DNA from: Alitta virens
Taxonomy: Eukaryota; Annelida; Polychaeta; Phyllodocida; Nereididae
Assembly: GCA_932294295.1 (NCBI GenBank)
Contig: OW028579.1
Location: 9,112,370 to 9,176,369, forward strand
Reading direction: 5' to 3'
DNA: 64,000 bases
Shown piece after piece: positions 24,608 through 37,843 of the stretch (its first letter is position 1; each line of letters starts with the position of its first letter). The position numbers and the translations under genes were made by a program. The notes under the pieces are model-generated. The model saw only the letters and a list, made by a program, of their open reading frames with translations. It did not search any database and was not told where the DNA came from.

Positions 24608-25581
24608 CGGCAGCTTAATGTTGCCAGCTTAATGTTGACAGCTTAATGTTGATAGCTTAATGTTGACAGCTTAATGTTGACAGCCTAATGTTGACAGCTT
24701 AATGTGGACAGCTTAATGTTGATAGCTTAATGTTGTTGCCAGCTTAATGTTGACAGCTTAATGTTGACAGCTTAATGTTGACAGCTTAATGTTGTTGATA
24801 GCTTAATGTTGATAACTTAATGTTGTCAGCTTAATGTTGACAGCTTATTGTTGACAGCTTAATGTTGACGATTTAATGTTGACGGCTCAATGTTGACATC
24901 TGAATATTGTTGAAAATTTAATGTTGACCGCTTAATGTTGACAGCTTAATGTTGTTGACAGCTTAATGTTGTTGACAGCTTTATGTTGACAGCTTAATGT
25001 TGACAGCTTAATGTTGACAGCTTAATGTTGACAGCTTAATGTTGACAGCTTAATGTTGACAGTTTAATGTTGACAGCTTAATGTTGACAGCTTAATGTCG
25101 CCAGCTTAATGTTGCCAGCTTAATGTTGACAGCTTAATGTTGATAGCTTAATGTTGACAGCTTAATGTTGACAGCCTAATGTTGACAGCTTAATGTTGAC
25201 AGCTTAATGTTGACTGCTTAATGTTGTTGCCAGCTTAATGTTGACAGCTTAATGTTGACAGCTTAATGTTGACGATTTAATGTTGATGGCTCAATGTTGA
25301 CAGCTTAATGTTGTTGACAGTTTAATGTTGTTGAGAGCTTAATGTTGACAGCTTAATGTTGTTGACAGCTTAATGTTGATAGCTTAATGTTGACGGCTTA
25401 ATGTTGACAGCTTAATGTTGACAGCTTAATGTTGACAGCTTAATGTTATTGACAGCTTAATGTTGTTGACAGCTTAAAGTTGACAGCTTAATGTTGACAG
25501 CTTAATGTTGACAGCTTAATGTTGACGATTTAATGTTGACGGCTCAATGTTGATAGCTTAATGTTGTTGACAGCTTAATGT
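24608..25581 (+). repeat. Central-zone HOR copy upstream of the 7.66-kb duplicate
   Basis: Unit order equals 21857-22830 at a shift of 2,751: GTCGGC, GTGGAC, GCTTATTG (near 24845), GACATCTG (24895), GAAAATTT, GACTGC, GAGAGC, ATTGAC, AAAG and GACGGCTC-GATAGC. It ends where the downstream copy of the 7,657-offset block begins. Confidence 0.8.
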
Positions 25582-27560
25582 TGTTGACAGCTTAATGTTG
25601 ACAGCTTAATGTTGTTGACAGCTTAATGTTGATAGCTTAATGTTGACGGCTTAATGTTGACAGCTTAATGTTGTTGACAGCTTAATGTTGTTGATAGCTT
25701 AATGTTGACGGCTTAATGTTGACAGCTTAATGTTGTTGACAGCTTAATGTTGTTGACAGCTTAATGTTGTTGGCTTAATGTTGTTGGCTTAATGTTGACA
25801 GCTTAATATTGACAGCTTAATGTTGACAGCTTAATGTTGACAGCTTAATGTTGACAGCTTAATGTTGACAGCTTAATGTTGACAGCTTAATGTTATTGAC
25901 AGCTTAATGTTGACAGCTTAATATTGTTGACAGCTTAATGTTGTTGACAGCTTAATGTTGTTGACAGCTTAATGTTGACAGCTTAATGTTGCCAGCTTAA
26001 TGTTGACAGCTTAATGTTGACAGCTTAATGTTGTCGACAGCTTAATGTTGTTGACAGCTTAATGTTGTTGACAGCTTAAAGTTGACAGCTTAATGTTGAC
26101 AGCTTAATGTTGACAGCTTAATGTTGACGATTTAATGTTGACGGCTCAATGTTGATAGCTTAATGTTGTTGACAGCTTAATGTTGTTGACAGCTTAATGT
26201 TGACAGCTTAATGTTGTTGACAGCTTAATGTTGATAGCTTAATGTTGATAGCTTAATGTTGACAGCTTAATGTTGACAACTTAATGTTGACAGTTTAATG
26301 TTGACAGCTTAATGTTGACAGCTTAATGTTGACGATTTAATGTTGACGGCTCAATGTTGACAGCTTAATGTTGTTGACAGCTTAATGTTGACAGCTTAAT
26401 GTTGTTGACAGCTTAATGTTGATAGCTTAATGTCGACAGCTTAATGTTGACAGTTTAATGTTGACAGTTTAATGTTGACAGCTTAATGTTGACAGCTTAA
26501 TGTTGACGGCTTAATGTTGACGGCTTAATGTTGACGGCTTAATGTTGACGGCTTAATGTTGACGGCTTAATGTTGACAGCTTAATGTTGTTGACAGCTTA
26601 ATGTTGTTGACAGCTTAATGTTGTTGACAGCTTAATGTTGATAGCTTAATGTTGATAGCTTAATGTTGACAGCTTAATGTTGACAGCTTAATGTTGACAG
26701 TTTAATGTTGACAGCTTAATGTTGACAGCTTAATGTCGGCAGCTTAATGTTGCCAGCTTAATGTTGACAGCTTAATGTTGATAGCTTAATGTTGACAGCT
26801 TAATGTTGACAGCCTAATGTTGACAGCTTAATGTGGTCAGCTTAATGTTGATAGCTTAATGTTGTTGCCAGCTTAATGTTGACAGCTTAATGTTGACAGC
26901 TTAATGTTGACAGCTTAATGTTGTTGATAGCTTAATGTTGATAACTTAATGTTGTCAGCTTAATGTTGACAGCTTAATGTTGACAGCTTAATGTTGACGA
27001 TTTAATGTTGACGGCTCAATGTTGACATCTGAATATTGTTGACAATTTAATGTTGACCGCTAAATGTTGACAGCTTAATGTTGTTGACAGCTTAATGTTG
27101 TTGACAGCTTTATGTTGACAGCTGAATGTTGACAGCTTAATGTTGACAGCTTAATGTTGACAGCTTAATGTTGACAGCTTAATGTTGACAGCTTAATGTT
27201 GACAGTTTAATGTTGACAGCTTAATGTTGACAGCTTAATGTCGCCAGCTTAATGTTGCCAGCTTAATGTTGACAGCTTAATGTTGATAGCTTAATGTTGA
27301 CAGCTTAATGTTGACAGCCTAATGTTGACAGCTTAATGTTGACAGCTTAATGTTGACTGCTTAATGTTGTTGCCAGCTTAATGTTGACAGCTTAATGTTG
27401 ACAGCTTAATGTTGACGATTTAATGTTGATGGCTCAATGTTGACAGCTTAATGTTGTTGACAGTTTAATGTTGTTGAGAGCTTAATGTTGACAGCTTAAT
27501 GTTGTTGACAGCTTAATGTTGATAGCTTAATGTTGACGGCTTAATGTTGACAGCTTAATG
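25582..27560 (+). repeat. 2.0-kb block, downstream copy of the 7,657-base-offset duplication
   Basis: Collinear with 17925-19905 at a constant shift of 7,657. GTGGTCAG and GACCGC-TAAATG are found only in these two blocks, so they descend from one recent copying event or from one misassembled segment. The right edge loses one GACAGC unit before ATTGAC, then continues as a different HOR type that carries GTTGCC and TTGTCGAC. Confidence 0.85.
26505..26574 (+). repeat. GACGGC run, 5 units
   Basis: Same length and flanks as 18848-18917, 7,657 bases away; part of that duplicated block. Confidence 0.9.
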
Positions 27561-27730
27561 TTGACAGCTTAATGTTATTGACAGCTTAATGTTGTTGACA
27601 GCTTAATGTTGTTGACAGCTTAATGTTGACAGCTTAATGTTGACAGCTTAATGTTGCCAGCTTAATGTTGACAGCTTAATGTTGACAGCTTAATGTTGTC
27701 GACAGCTTAATGTTGTTGACAGCTTAATGT

Positions 27731-29548
27731 TGTTGACAGCTTAAAGTTGACAGCTTAATGTTGACAGCTTAATGTTGACAGCTTAATGTTGACGATTTAA
27801 TGTTGACGGCTCAATGTTGATAGCTTAATGTTGTTGACAGCTTAATGTTGTTGACAGCTTAATGTTGACAGCTTAATGTTGTTGACAGCTTAATGTTGAT
27901 AGCTTAATGTTGATAGCTTAATGTTGACAGCTTAATGTCGGCAGCTTAATGTTGCCAGCTTAATGTTGACAGCTTAATGTTGATAGCTTAATGTTGACAG
28001 CTTAATGTTGACAGCCTAATGTTGACAGCTTAATGTGGACAGCTTAATGTTGATAGCTTAATGTTGTTGCCAGCTTAATGTTGACAGCTTAATGTTGACA
28101 GCTTAATGTTGACAGCTTAATGTTGTTGATAGCTTAATGTTGATAACTTAATGTTGTCAGCTTAATGTTGACAGCTTATTGTTGACAGCTTAATGTTGAC
28201 GATTTAATGTTGACGGCTCAATGTTGACATCTGAATATTGTTGAAAATTTAATGTTGACCGCTTAATGTTGACAGCTTAATGTTGTTGACAGCTTAATGT
28301 TGTTGACAGCTTTATGTTGACAGCTTAATGTTGACAGCTTAATGTTGACAGCTTAATGTTGACAGCTTAATGTTGACAGCTTAATGTTGACAGTTTAATG
28401 TTGACAGCTTAATGTTGACAGCTTAATGTCGCCAGCTTAATGTTGCCAGCTTAATGTTGACAGCTTAATGTTGATAGCTTAATGTTGACAGCTTAATGTT
28501 GACAGCTTAATGTTGACTGCTTAATGTTGTTGCCAGCTTAATGTTGACAGCTTAATGTTGACAGCTTAATGTTGACAGCTTAATGTTGACGATTTAATGT
28601 TGATGGCTCAATGTTGACAGCTTAATGTTGTTGACAGTGTAATGTTGTTGAGAGCTTAATGTTGACAGCTTAATGTTGTTGACAGCTTAATGTTGATAGC
28701 TTAATGTTGACGGCTTAATGTTGACAGCTTAATGTTGACAGCTTAATGTTGACAGCTTAATGTTATTGACAGCTTAATGTTGTTGACAGCTTAATGTTGT
28801 TGACAGCTTAATGTTGACAGCTTAATGTTGACAGCTTAATGTTGCCAGCTTAATGTTGACAGCTTAATGTTGACAGCTTAATGTTGTCGACAGCTTAATG
28901 TTGTTGACAGCTTAATGTTGTTGACAGCTTAAAGTTGACAGCTTAATGTTGACAGCTTAATGTTGACAGCTTAATGTTGACGATTTAATGTTGACGGCTC
29001 AATGTTGATAGCTTAATGTTGTTGACAGCTTAATGTTGTTGACAGCTTAATGTTGACAGCTTAATGTTGTTGACAGCTTAATGTTGATAGCTTAATGTTG
29101 ATAGCTTAATGTTGACAGCTTAATGTTGACAACTTAATGTTGACAGTTTAATGTTGACAGCTTAATGTTGACAGCTTAATGTTGACGATATAATGTTGAC
29201 GGCTCAATGTTGACAGCTTAATGTTGTTGACAGCTTAATGTTGACAGCTTAATGTTGTTGACAGCTTAATGTTGATAGCTTAATGTCGACAGCTTAATGT
29301 TGACAGTTTAATGTTGACAGTTTAATGTTGACAGCTTAATGTTGACAGCTTAATGTTGACAGCTTGATGATGACAGCTTGATGTTGACAGCTTAATGTTG
29401 ATAGCTTAATGTCGACAGCTTAATGTCGACAGCTTAATGTCGCCAGCTTAATGTTGCAAGCTTAATGTTGACAGCTTAATGTTGATGGCTTAATGTTGAC
29501 AGCTTAATGTTGACAGCTTAATGTTGACAGCTCAATGTTGACAGCTTA
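27731..29548 (+). repeat. 1.8-kb block, downstream copy of the 5,018-base-offset duplication
   Basis: Collinear with 22713-24530. The shared CAGTGTAATG substitution, found only in these two places, shows common descent. A base change inside the copy (GACGATATAATG near 29187) is private to this block. It lies only about 170 bases beyond the downstream copy of the 7,657-offset block, so the 25.6-29.5-kb stretch is almost wholly built from sequences already present at 17.9-24.5 kb. Confidence 0.85.
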
Positions 29549-29602
29549 ATGTTGACAGCTTAATGTTGACAGCTTACTGTTGACGATTTAATGTTGACGG
29601 CT

Positions 29603-30360
29603 CAATTTTGACAGCTGAATATTGTTGACAGCTTAATGTTGTTCACAGCTTAACGTTGACAGCTTAATATTGTTGACAGCTTAATGTTGTTGACAGCTTA
29701 ATGTTGTTGACAGCTTAATGCTGACAGCTTAATGTTGACAGCTTAATGTTGACAGCTTAATGTTGACAGCATAATGTTGACAGCTTAATGTTGTTGACAG
29801 CTTAATGTTGTTGACAGCTTAATGTTGACAGCTTAATGTTGTTGACAGCTTAATGTTGATAGCTTAATGTTGATAGCTTAATGTTGACAGCTTAATGTTG
29901 ACAACTTAATGTTGACAGTTTAATGTTGACAGCTTAATGTTGACAGCTTAATGTTGACGATTTAATGTTGACGGCTCAATGTTGACAGCTTAATGTTGTT
30001 GACAGCTTAATGTTGACAGCTTAATGTTGTTGACAGCTTAATGTTGATAGCTTAATGTCGACAGCTTAATGTTGACAGTTTAATGTTGACAGTTTAATGT
30101 TGACAGCTTAATGTGGACAGCTTAATGTTGACAGCTTGATGTTGACAGCTTGATGTTGACAGCTTAATGTTGATAGCTTAATGTCGACAGCTTAATGTCG
30201 ACAGCTTAATGTCGCCAGCTTAATGTTGCCAGCTTAATGTTGACATCTTAATGTTGATGGCTTAATGTTGACAGCTTAATGTTGACAGCTTAATGTTGAC
30301 AGCTTAATGTTGACAGCTTAATGTTGACAGCTTAATGTTGACGATTTAATGTTGACGGCT
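29603..30360 (+). repeat. Short HOR copy, 758 bp
   Basis: Marker A returns here after 13.1 kb. The copy passes from the marker-A module directly to a GATAGC pair, GACAAC, GACAGT, the GTCGAC series and GACATC-GATGGC, omitting the GACTGC to AAAG half, as the short copies at 8530 and 11393 do. Private changes: a long TTCACAGC unit with TTAACG near 29642-29656, GTGGAC near 30114, and GACATC near 30242. Confidence 0.8.
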
Positions 30361-33300
30361 CAATTTTGACAGCTGAATATTGTTGACAGCTTAATGTTGT
30401 TGACAGCTTAATGTTGACAGCTTAATATTGTTGACAGCTTAATGTTGTTGACAGCTTAATGTTGTTGACAGCTTAATGTTGACAGCTTAATGTTGACAGC
30501 TTAATGTTGACGGCTTAATGTTGACGGCTTAATGTTGACGGCTTAATGTTGACGGCTTAATGTTGACGGCTTAATGTTGACAGCTTAATGTTGTTGACAG
30601 CTTAATGTTGTTGACAGCTTAATGTTGACAGCTTAATGTTGTTGACAGCTTAATGTTGATAGCTTAATGTTGATAGCTTAATGTTGACAGCTTAATGTTG
30701 ACAGCTTAATGTTGACAGTTTAATGTTGACAGCTTAATGTTGACAGCTTAATGTTGGCAGCTTAATGTTGCCAGCTTAATGTTGACAGCTTAATGTTGAT
30801 AGCTTAATGTTGACAGCTTAATGTTGACAGCCTAATGTTGACAGCTTAATGTGGACAGCTTAATGTTGATAGGTTAATGTTGTTGCCAGCTTAATGTTGA
30901 CAGCTTAATGTTGACAGCTTAATGTTGTTGATAGCTTAATGTTGATAACTTAATGTTGTCAGCTTAATGTTGACAGCTTAATGTTGACAGCTTAATGTTG
31001 ACGATTTAATGTTGACGGCTCAATGTTGACATCTGAATATTGTTGACAATTTAATGTTGACCGCTTAATGTTGACAGCTTAATGTTGTTGACAGCTTAAT
31101 GTTGTTGACAGCTTTATGTTGACAGCTTAATGTTGACAGCTTAATGTTGACAGCTTAATGTTGACAGCTTAATGTTGACAGCTTAATGTTGACAGCTTAA
31201 TGTTGACAGTTTAATGTTGACAGCTTAATGTTGACAGCTTAATGTCGCCAGCTTAATGTTGCCAGCTTAATGTTGACAGCTTAATGTTGATAGCTTAATG
31301 TCGACAGCTTAATGTTGACAGCCTAATGTTGACAGCTTAATGTTGACAGCTTAATGTTGACTGCTTAATGTTGTTGCCAGCTTAATGTTGACAGCTTAAT
31401 GTTGACAGCTTAATGTTGACAGCTTAATGTTGACGATTTAATGTTGATGGCTCAATGTTGACAGCTTAATGTTGTTGACAGTTTAATGTTGTTGACAGCT
31501 TAATGTTGACAGCTTAATGTTGTTGACAGCTTAATGTTGATAGCTTAATGTTGATGGCTTAATGTTGACAGCTTAATGTTGTTGACAGCTTAATGTTGTT
31601 GACAGCTTAATGTTGTTGGCTTAATGTTGACAGCTTAATGTTGACAGCTTAATGTTGACAGCTTAATGTTGACAGCTTAATGTTGACAGCTTAATGTTGA
31701 CAGCTTAATGTTGACAGCTTAATGTTATTGACAGCTTAATGTTGTTGACAGCTTAATGTTGTTGACAGCTTAATGTTGACAGCTTAATGTTGACAGCTTA
31801 ATGTTGACAGCTTAATGTTGACGATTTAATGTTGACGGCTCAATGTTGATAGCTTAATGTTGTTGACAGCTTAATGTTGTTGACAGCTTAATGTTGACAG
31901 CTTAATGTTGTTGACAGCTTAATGTTGATAGCTTAATGTTGATAGCTTAATGTTGACAGCTTAATGTTGACAACTTAATGTTGACAGTTTAATGTTGACA
32001 GCTTAATGTTGACAGCTTAATGTTGACGATTTAATGTTGACGGCTCAATGTTGACAGCTTAATGTTGTTGACAGCTTAATGTTGACAGCTTAATGTTGTT
32101 GACAGCTTAATGTTGTTGACAGCTTAATGTTGTTGACAGCTTTATGTTGACAGCTTAATGTTGACAGCTTAATGTTGACGATTTAATGTTGACGGCTCAA
32201 TGTTGACAGCTTAATGTTGTTGACAGTTTAATGTTGTTGACAGCTTAATGTTGACAGCTTAATGTTGTTGACAGCTTAATGTTGATAGCTTAATGTTGAC
32301 GGCTTAATGTTGACAGCTTAATGTTGTTGACAGCTTAATGTTGTTGACAGCTTAATGTTGTTGGCTTAATGTTGACAGCTTAATGTTGACAGCTTAATGT
32401 TGACAGCTTAATGTTGACAGCTTAATGTTGACAGCTTAATGTTGACAGCTTAATGTTGACAGCTTAATGTTATTGACAGCTTAATGTTGTTGACAGCTTA
32501 ATGTTGTTGACAGCTTAATGTTGACAGCTTAATGTTGACAGCTTAATGTTGACAGCTTAATGTTGACGATTTAATGTTGACGGCTCAATGTTGATAGCTT
32601 AATGTTGTTGACAGCTTAATGTTGTTGACAGCTTAATGTTGACAGCTTAATGTTGTTGACAGCTTAATGTTGATAGCTTAATGTTGATAGCTTAATGTTG
32701 ACAGCTTAATGTTGACAACTTAATGTTGACAGTTTAATGTTGACAGCTTAATGTTGACAGCTTAATGTTGACGATTTAATGTTGACGGCTCAATGTTGAC
32801 AGCTTAATGTTGTTGACAGCTTAATGTTGACAGCTTAATGTTGTTGACAGCTTAATGTTGTTGACAGCTTAATGTTGTTGACAGCTTTATGTTGACAGCT
32901 TAATGTTGACAGCTTAATGTTGACGATTTAATGTTGACGGCTCAATGTTGACAGCTTAATGTTGTTGACAGCTTAATGTTGACCGCTTAATGTTGTTGAC
33001 AGCTTAATGTTGTTGACAGCTTAATGTTGTTGACAGCTTTATGTTGACAGCTTAATGTTGACAGCTTAATGTTGACAGCTTAATGTTGACAGTTTAATGT
33101 TGACAGCTTAATGTTGACAGCTTAATGTCGCCAGCTTAATGTTGCCAGCTTAATGTTGACAGCTTAATGTTGATAGCTTAATGTTGACAGCTTAATGTTG
33201 ACAGCCTAATGTTGACAGCTTAATGTTGACAGCTTAATGTTGACTGCTTAATGTTGTTGCCAGCTTAATGTTGACAGCTTAATGTTGACAGCTTAATGTT

Positions 33301-34270
33301 GACAGCTTAATGTTGACGATTTAATGTTGATGGCTCAATGTTGACAGCTTAATGTTGTTGACAGTTTAATGTTGTTGACAGTTTAATGTTGACAGCTTAA
33401 TGTTGTTGACAGCTTAATGTTGATAGCTTAATGTTGACGGCTTAATGTTGACAGCTTAATGTTGTTGACAGCTTAATGTTGTTGACAGCTTAATGTTGTT
33501 GGCTTAATGTTGTTGGCTTAATGTTGACAGCTTAATGTTGACAGCTTAATGTTGACAGCTTAATGTTGACAGCTTAATGTTGACAGCTTAATGTTATTGA
33601 CAGCTTAATGTTGTTGACAGCTTAATGTTGTTGACAGCTTAATGTTGACAGCTTAATGTTGACAGCTAAATGTTGACAGCTTAATGTTGACGATTTTATG
33701 TTGACGGCTCAATGTTGATAGCTTAATGTTGTTGACAGCTTAATGTTGTTGACAGCTTAATGTTGACAGCTTAATGTTGTTGACAGCTTAATGTTGATAG
33801 CTTAATGTTGATAGCTTAATGTTGACAGCTTAATGTTGACAACTTAATGTTGACGATTTAATGTTGACGGCTCAATGTTGACAGCTTAATGTTGTTGACA
33901 GCTTAATGTTGACAGCTTAATGTTGTTGACAGCTTAATGTTGATAGCTTAATGTCGACAGCTTAATGTTGACAGTTTAATGTTGACAGTTTAATGTTGAC
34001 AGCTTAATGTTGACAGCTTAATGTTGACAGCTTGATGATGACAGCTTAATGTTGACAGCTTAATGTTGATAGCTTAATGTCGACAGCTTAATGTCGACAG
34101 CTTAATGTCGCCAGCTTAATGTTGCAAGCTTAATGTTGACAGCTTAATGTTGATGGCTTAATGTTGACAGCTTAATGTTGACAGCTTAATGTTGACAGCT
34201 TAATGTTGACAGCTTAATGTTGACAGCTTAATGTTGACGATTTAATGTTGACGATTTAATGTTGACGGCT
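30361..34270 (+). repeat. Marker-A interval, 3,910 bp, first of the 3.5-3.8-kb HOR zone
   Basis: Opens with a five-unit GACGGC run (30509-30578) and the 273-base form of the GTCGGC module, here GTTGGC (T at 30755) instead of GTCGGC. From about 31.55 kb it has the 3.5-kb HOR order with GCTTTATG units at 32139, 32884 and 33036, GACGATTTTATG (33691), GATGATG (34034) and GTTGCAAGC (34126). A 42-base deletion removes GACAGT and two GACAGC units after GACAAC near 33840. It ends with a doubled GACGAT just before marker A. Confidence 0.8.
30509..30578 (+). repeat. GACGGC run, 5 units
   Basis: Five identical units after a marker-A module (30361) and before the GTTGGC module (30755), the usual place for these runs in left-zone HORs. 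Confidence 0.9.
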
Positions 34271-37200
34271 CAATTTTGACAGCTGAATATTGTTGACAGC
34301 TTAATGTTGTTGACAGCTTAATGTTGACAGCTTAATATTGTTGACAGCTTAATGTTGTTGACAGCTTAATGTTGTTGACAGCTTAATGTTGACAGCTTAA
34401 TGTTGACAGCTTAATGTTGACAGCTTAATGTTGACAGCTTAATGTTGACAGCTTAATGTTGTTGACAGCTTAATGTTGATCGCTTAATGTTGATAGCTTA
34501 ATGTTGACAGCTTAATGTTGACAGCTTAATGTTGACAGTTTAATGTTGACAGCTTAATGTTGACAGCTTAATGTCGCCAGCTTAATGTTGCCAGCTTAAT
34601 GTTGACAGCTTAATGTTGATAGCTTAATGTTGACAGCTTAATGTTGACAGCCTAATGTTGACAGCTTAATGTTGACAGCTTAATGTTGACTGCTTAATGT
34701 TGTTGCCAGCTTAATGTTGACAGCTTAATGTTGACAGCTTAATGTTGACAGCTTAATGTTGACGATTTAATGTTGATGGCTCAATGTTGACAGCTTAATG
34801 TTGTTGACAGTTTAATGTTGTTGACAGCTTAATGTTGACAGCTTAATGTTGTTGACAGCTTAATGTTGATAGCTTAATGTTGACGGCTTAATGTTGACAG
34901 CTTAATGTTGACAGCTTAATGTTGACGATTTAATGTTGACGGCTCAATGTTGATAGCTTAATGTTGTTGACAGCTTAATGTTGTTGACAGCTTAATGTTG
35001 TTGGCTTAATGTTGACAGCTTAATGTTGACAGCTTAATGTTGACAGCTTAATGTTGACGATTTAATGTTGACGGCTCAATGTTGATAGCTTAATGTTGTT
35101 GACAGCTTAATGTTGTTGACAGCTTAATGTTGTTGGCTTAATGTTGACAGCTTAATGTTGACAGCTTAATGTTGACAGCTTAATGTTGACAGCTTAATGT
35201 TGACAGCTTAATGTTGACAGCTTAATGTTGACAGCTTAATGTTATTGACAGCTTAATGTTGTTGACAGCTTAATGTTGTTGACAGCTTAATGTTGACAGC
35301 TTAATGTTGACAGCTTAATGTTGACAGCTTAATGTTGACGATTTAATGTTGACGGCTCAATGTTGATAGCTTAATGTTGTTGACAGCTTAATGTTGTTGA
35401 CAGCTTAATGTTGACAGCTTAATGTTGTTGACAGCTTAATGTTGATAGCTTAATGTTGATAGCTTAATGTTGACAGCTTAATGTTGACAACTTAATGTTG
35501 ACAGTTTAATGTTGACAGCTTAATGTTGACAGCTTAATGTTGACGATTTAATGTTGACGGCTCAATGTTGACAGCTTAATGTTGTTGACAGCTTAATGTT
35601 GACAGCTTAATGCTGTTGACAGCTTAATGTTGTTGACAGCTTAATGTTGTTGACAGCTTTATGTTGACAGCTTAATGTTGACAGCTTAATGTTGACGATT
35701 TAATGTTGACGGCTCAATGTTGACAGCTTAATGTTGTTGACAGTTTAATGTTGTTGACAGCTTAATGTTGACAGCTTAATGTTGTTGACAGCTTAATGTT
35801 GATAGCTTAATGTTGACGGCTTAATGTTGACAGCTTAATGTTGTTGACAGCTTAATGTTGTTGACAGCTTAATGTTGTTGGCTTAATGTTGACAGCTTAA
35901 TGTTGACAGCTTAATGTTGACAGCTTAATGTTGACAGCTTAATGTTGACAGCTTAATGTTGACAGCTTAATGTTGACAGCTTAATGTTATTGACAGCTTA
36001 ATGTTGTTGACAGCTTAATGTTGTTGACAGCTTAATGTTGACAGCTTAATGTTGACAGCTTAATGTTGACAGCTTAATGTTGACGATTTAATGTTGACGG
36101 CTCAATGTTGATAGCTTAATGTTGTTGACAGCTTAATGTTGTTGACAGCTTAATGTTGACAGCTTAATGTTGTTGACAGCTTAATGTTGATAGCTTAATG
36201 TTGATAGCTTAATGTTGACAGCTTAATGTTGACAACTTAATGTTGACAGTTTAATGTTGACAGCTTAATGTTGACAGCTTAATGTTGACGATTTAATGTT
36301 GACGGCTCAATGTTGACAGCTTAATGTTGTTGACAGCTTAATGTTGACAGCTTAATGTTGTTGACAGCTTAATGTTGTTGACAGCTTAATGTTGTTGACA
36401 GCTTTATGTTGACAGCTTAATGTTGACAGCTTAATGTTGACGATTTAATGTTGACGGCTCAATGTTGACAGCTTAATGTTGTTGACAGCTTAATGTTGAC
36501 CGCTTAATGTTGTTGACAGCTTAATGTTGTTGACAGCTTAATGTTGTTGACAGCTTTATGTTGACAGCTTAATGTTGACAGCTTAATGTTGACAGCTTAA
36601 TGTTGACAGTTTAATGTTGACAGCTTAATGTTGACAGCTTAATGTCGCCAGCTTAATGTTGCCAGCTTAATGTTGACAGCTTAATGTTGATAGCTTAATG
36701 TTGACAGCTTAATGTTGACAGCCTAATGTTGACAGCTTAATGTTGACAGCTTAATGTTGACTGCTTAATGTTGTTGCCAGCTTAATGTTGACAGCTTAAT
36801 GTTGACAGCTTAATGTTGACAGCTTAATGTTGACGATTTAATGTTGATGGCTCAATGTTGACAGCTTAATGTTGTTGACAGTTTAATGTTGTTGACAGTT
36901 TAATGTTGACAGCTTAATGTTGTTGACAGCTTAATGTTGATAGCTTAATGTTGACGGCTTAATGTTGACAGCTTAATGTTGTTGACAGCTTAATGTTGTT
37001 GACAGCTTAATGTTGTTGGCTTAATGTTGACAGCTTAATGTTGACAGCTTAATGTTGACAGCTTAATGTTGACAGCTTAATGTTGACAGCTTAATGTTGA
37101 CAGCTTAATGTTGACAGCTTAATGTTATTGACAGCTTAATGTTGTTGACAGCTTAATGTTGTTGACAGCTTAATGTTGACAGCTTAATGTTGACAGCTAA

Positions 37201-37843
37201 ATGTTGACAGCTTAATGTTGACGATTTTATGTTGACGGCTCAATGTTGATAGCTTAATGTTGTTGACAGCTTAATGTTGTTGACAGCTTAATGTTGACAG
37301 CTTAATGTTGTTGACAGCTTAATGTTGATAGCTTAATGTTGATAGCTTAATGTTGACAGCTTAATGTTGACAACTTAATGTTGACAGTTTAATGTTGACA
37401 GCTTAATGTTGACAGCTTAATGTTGACGATTTAATGTTGACGGCTCAATGTTGACAGCTTAATGTTGTTGACAGCTTAATGTTGACAGCTTAATGTTGTT
37501 GACAGCTTAATGTTGATAGCTTAATGTCGACAGCTTAATGTTGACAGTTTAATGTTGACAGTTTAATGTTGACAGCTTAATGTTGACAGCTTAATGTTGA
37601 CAGCTTGATGATGACAGCTTAATGTTGACAGCTTAATGTTGATAGCTTAATGTCGACAGCTTAATGTCGACAGCTTAATGTCGCCAGCTTAATGTTGCAA
37701 GCTTAATGTTGACAGCTTAATGTTGATGGCTTAATGTTGACAGCTTAATGTTGACAGCTTAATGTTGACAGCTTAATGTTGACAGCTTAATGTTGACAGC
37801 TTAATGTTGACGATTTAATGTTGACGATTTAATGTTGACGGCT
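34271..37843 (+). repeat. 3.6-kb HOR copy, 3,573 bp
   Basis: Marker A, the private GATCGC unit (34478), GTCGCC, GACTGC, GATGGCTC, a 132-base duplication (34924), GCTTTATG units at 35656, 36401 and 36553, GACGATTTTATG (37222), GATGATG (37607), GTTGCAAGC (37699), doubled GACGAT. GATGATG, GTTGCAAGC and marker A each keep the 3,573 spacing from the previous copy; GACGATTTTATG is at 3,531, because the previous copy carries the 42-base deletion. Confidence 0.85.
34924..35187 (+). repeat. 132-bp local tandem duplication
   Basis: GACGAT, GACGGCTC, GATAGC, two long units, TTGTTGGC and three GACAGC units start at 34924 and again at 35056, exactly 132 bases apart (seven 14-mers and two 17-mers). The repeated joint of TTGTTGGC after the GATAGC long-unit pair is not found elsewhere in this order. 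The event joined two different modules before it was doubled. Confidence 0.8.
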
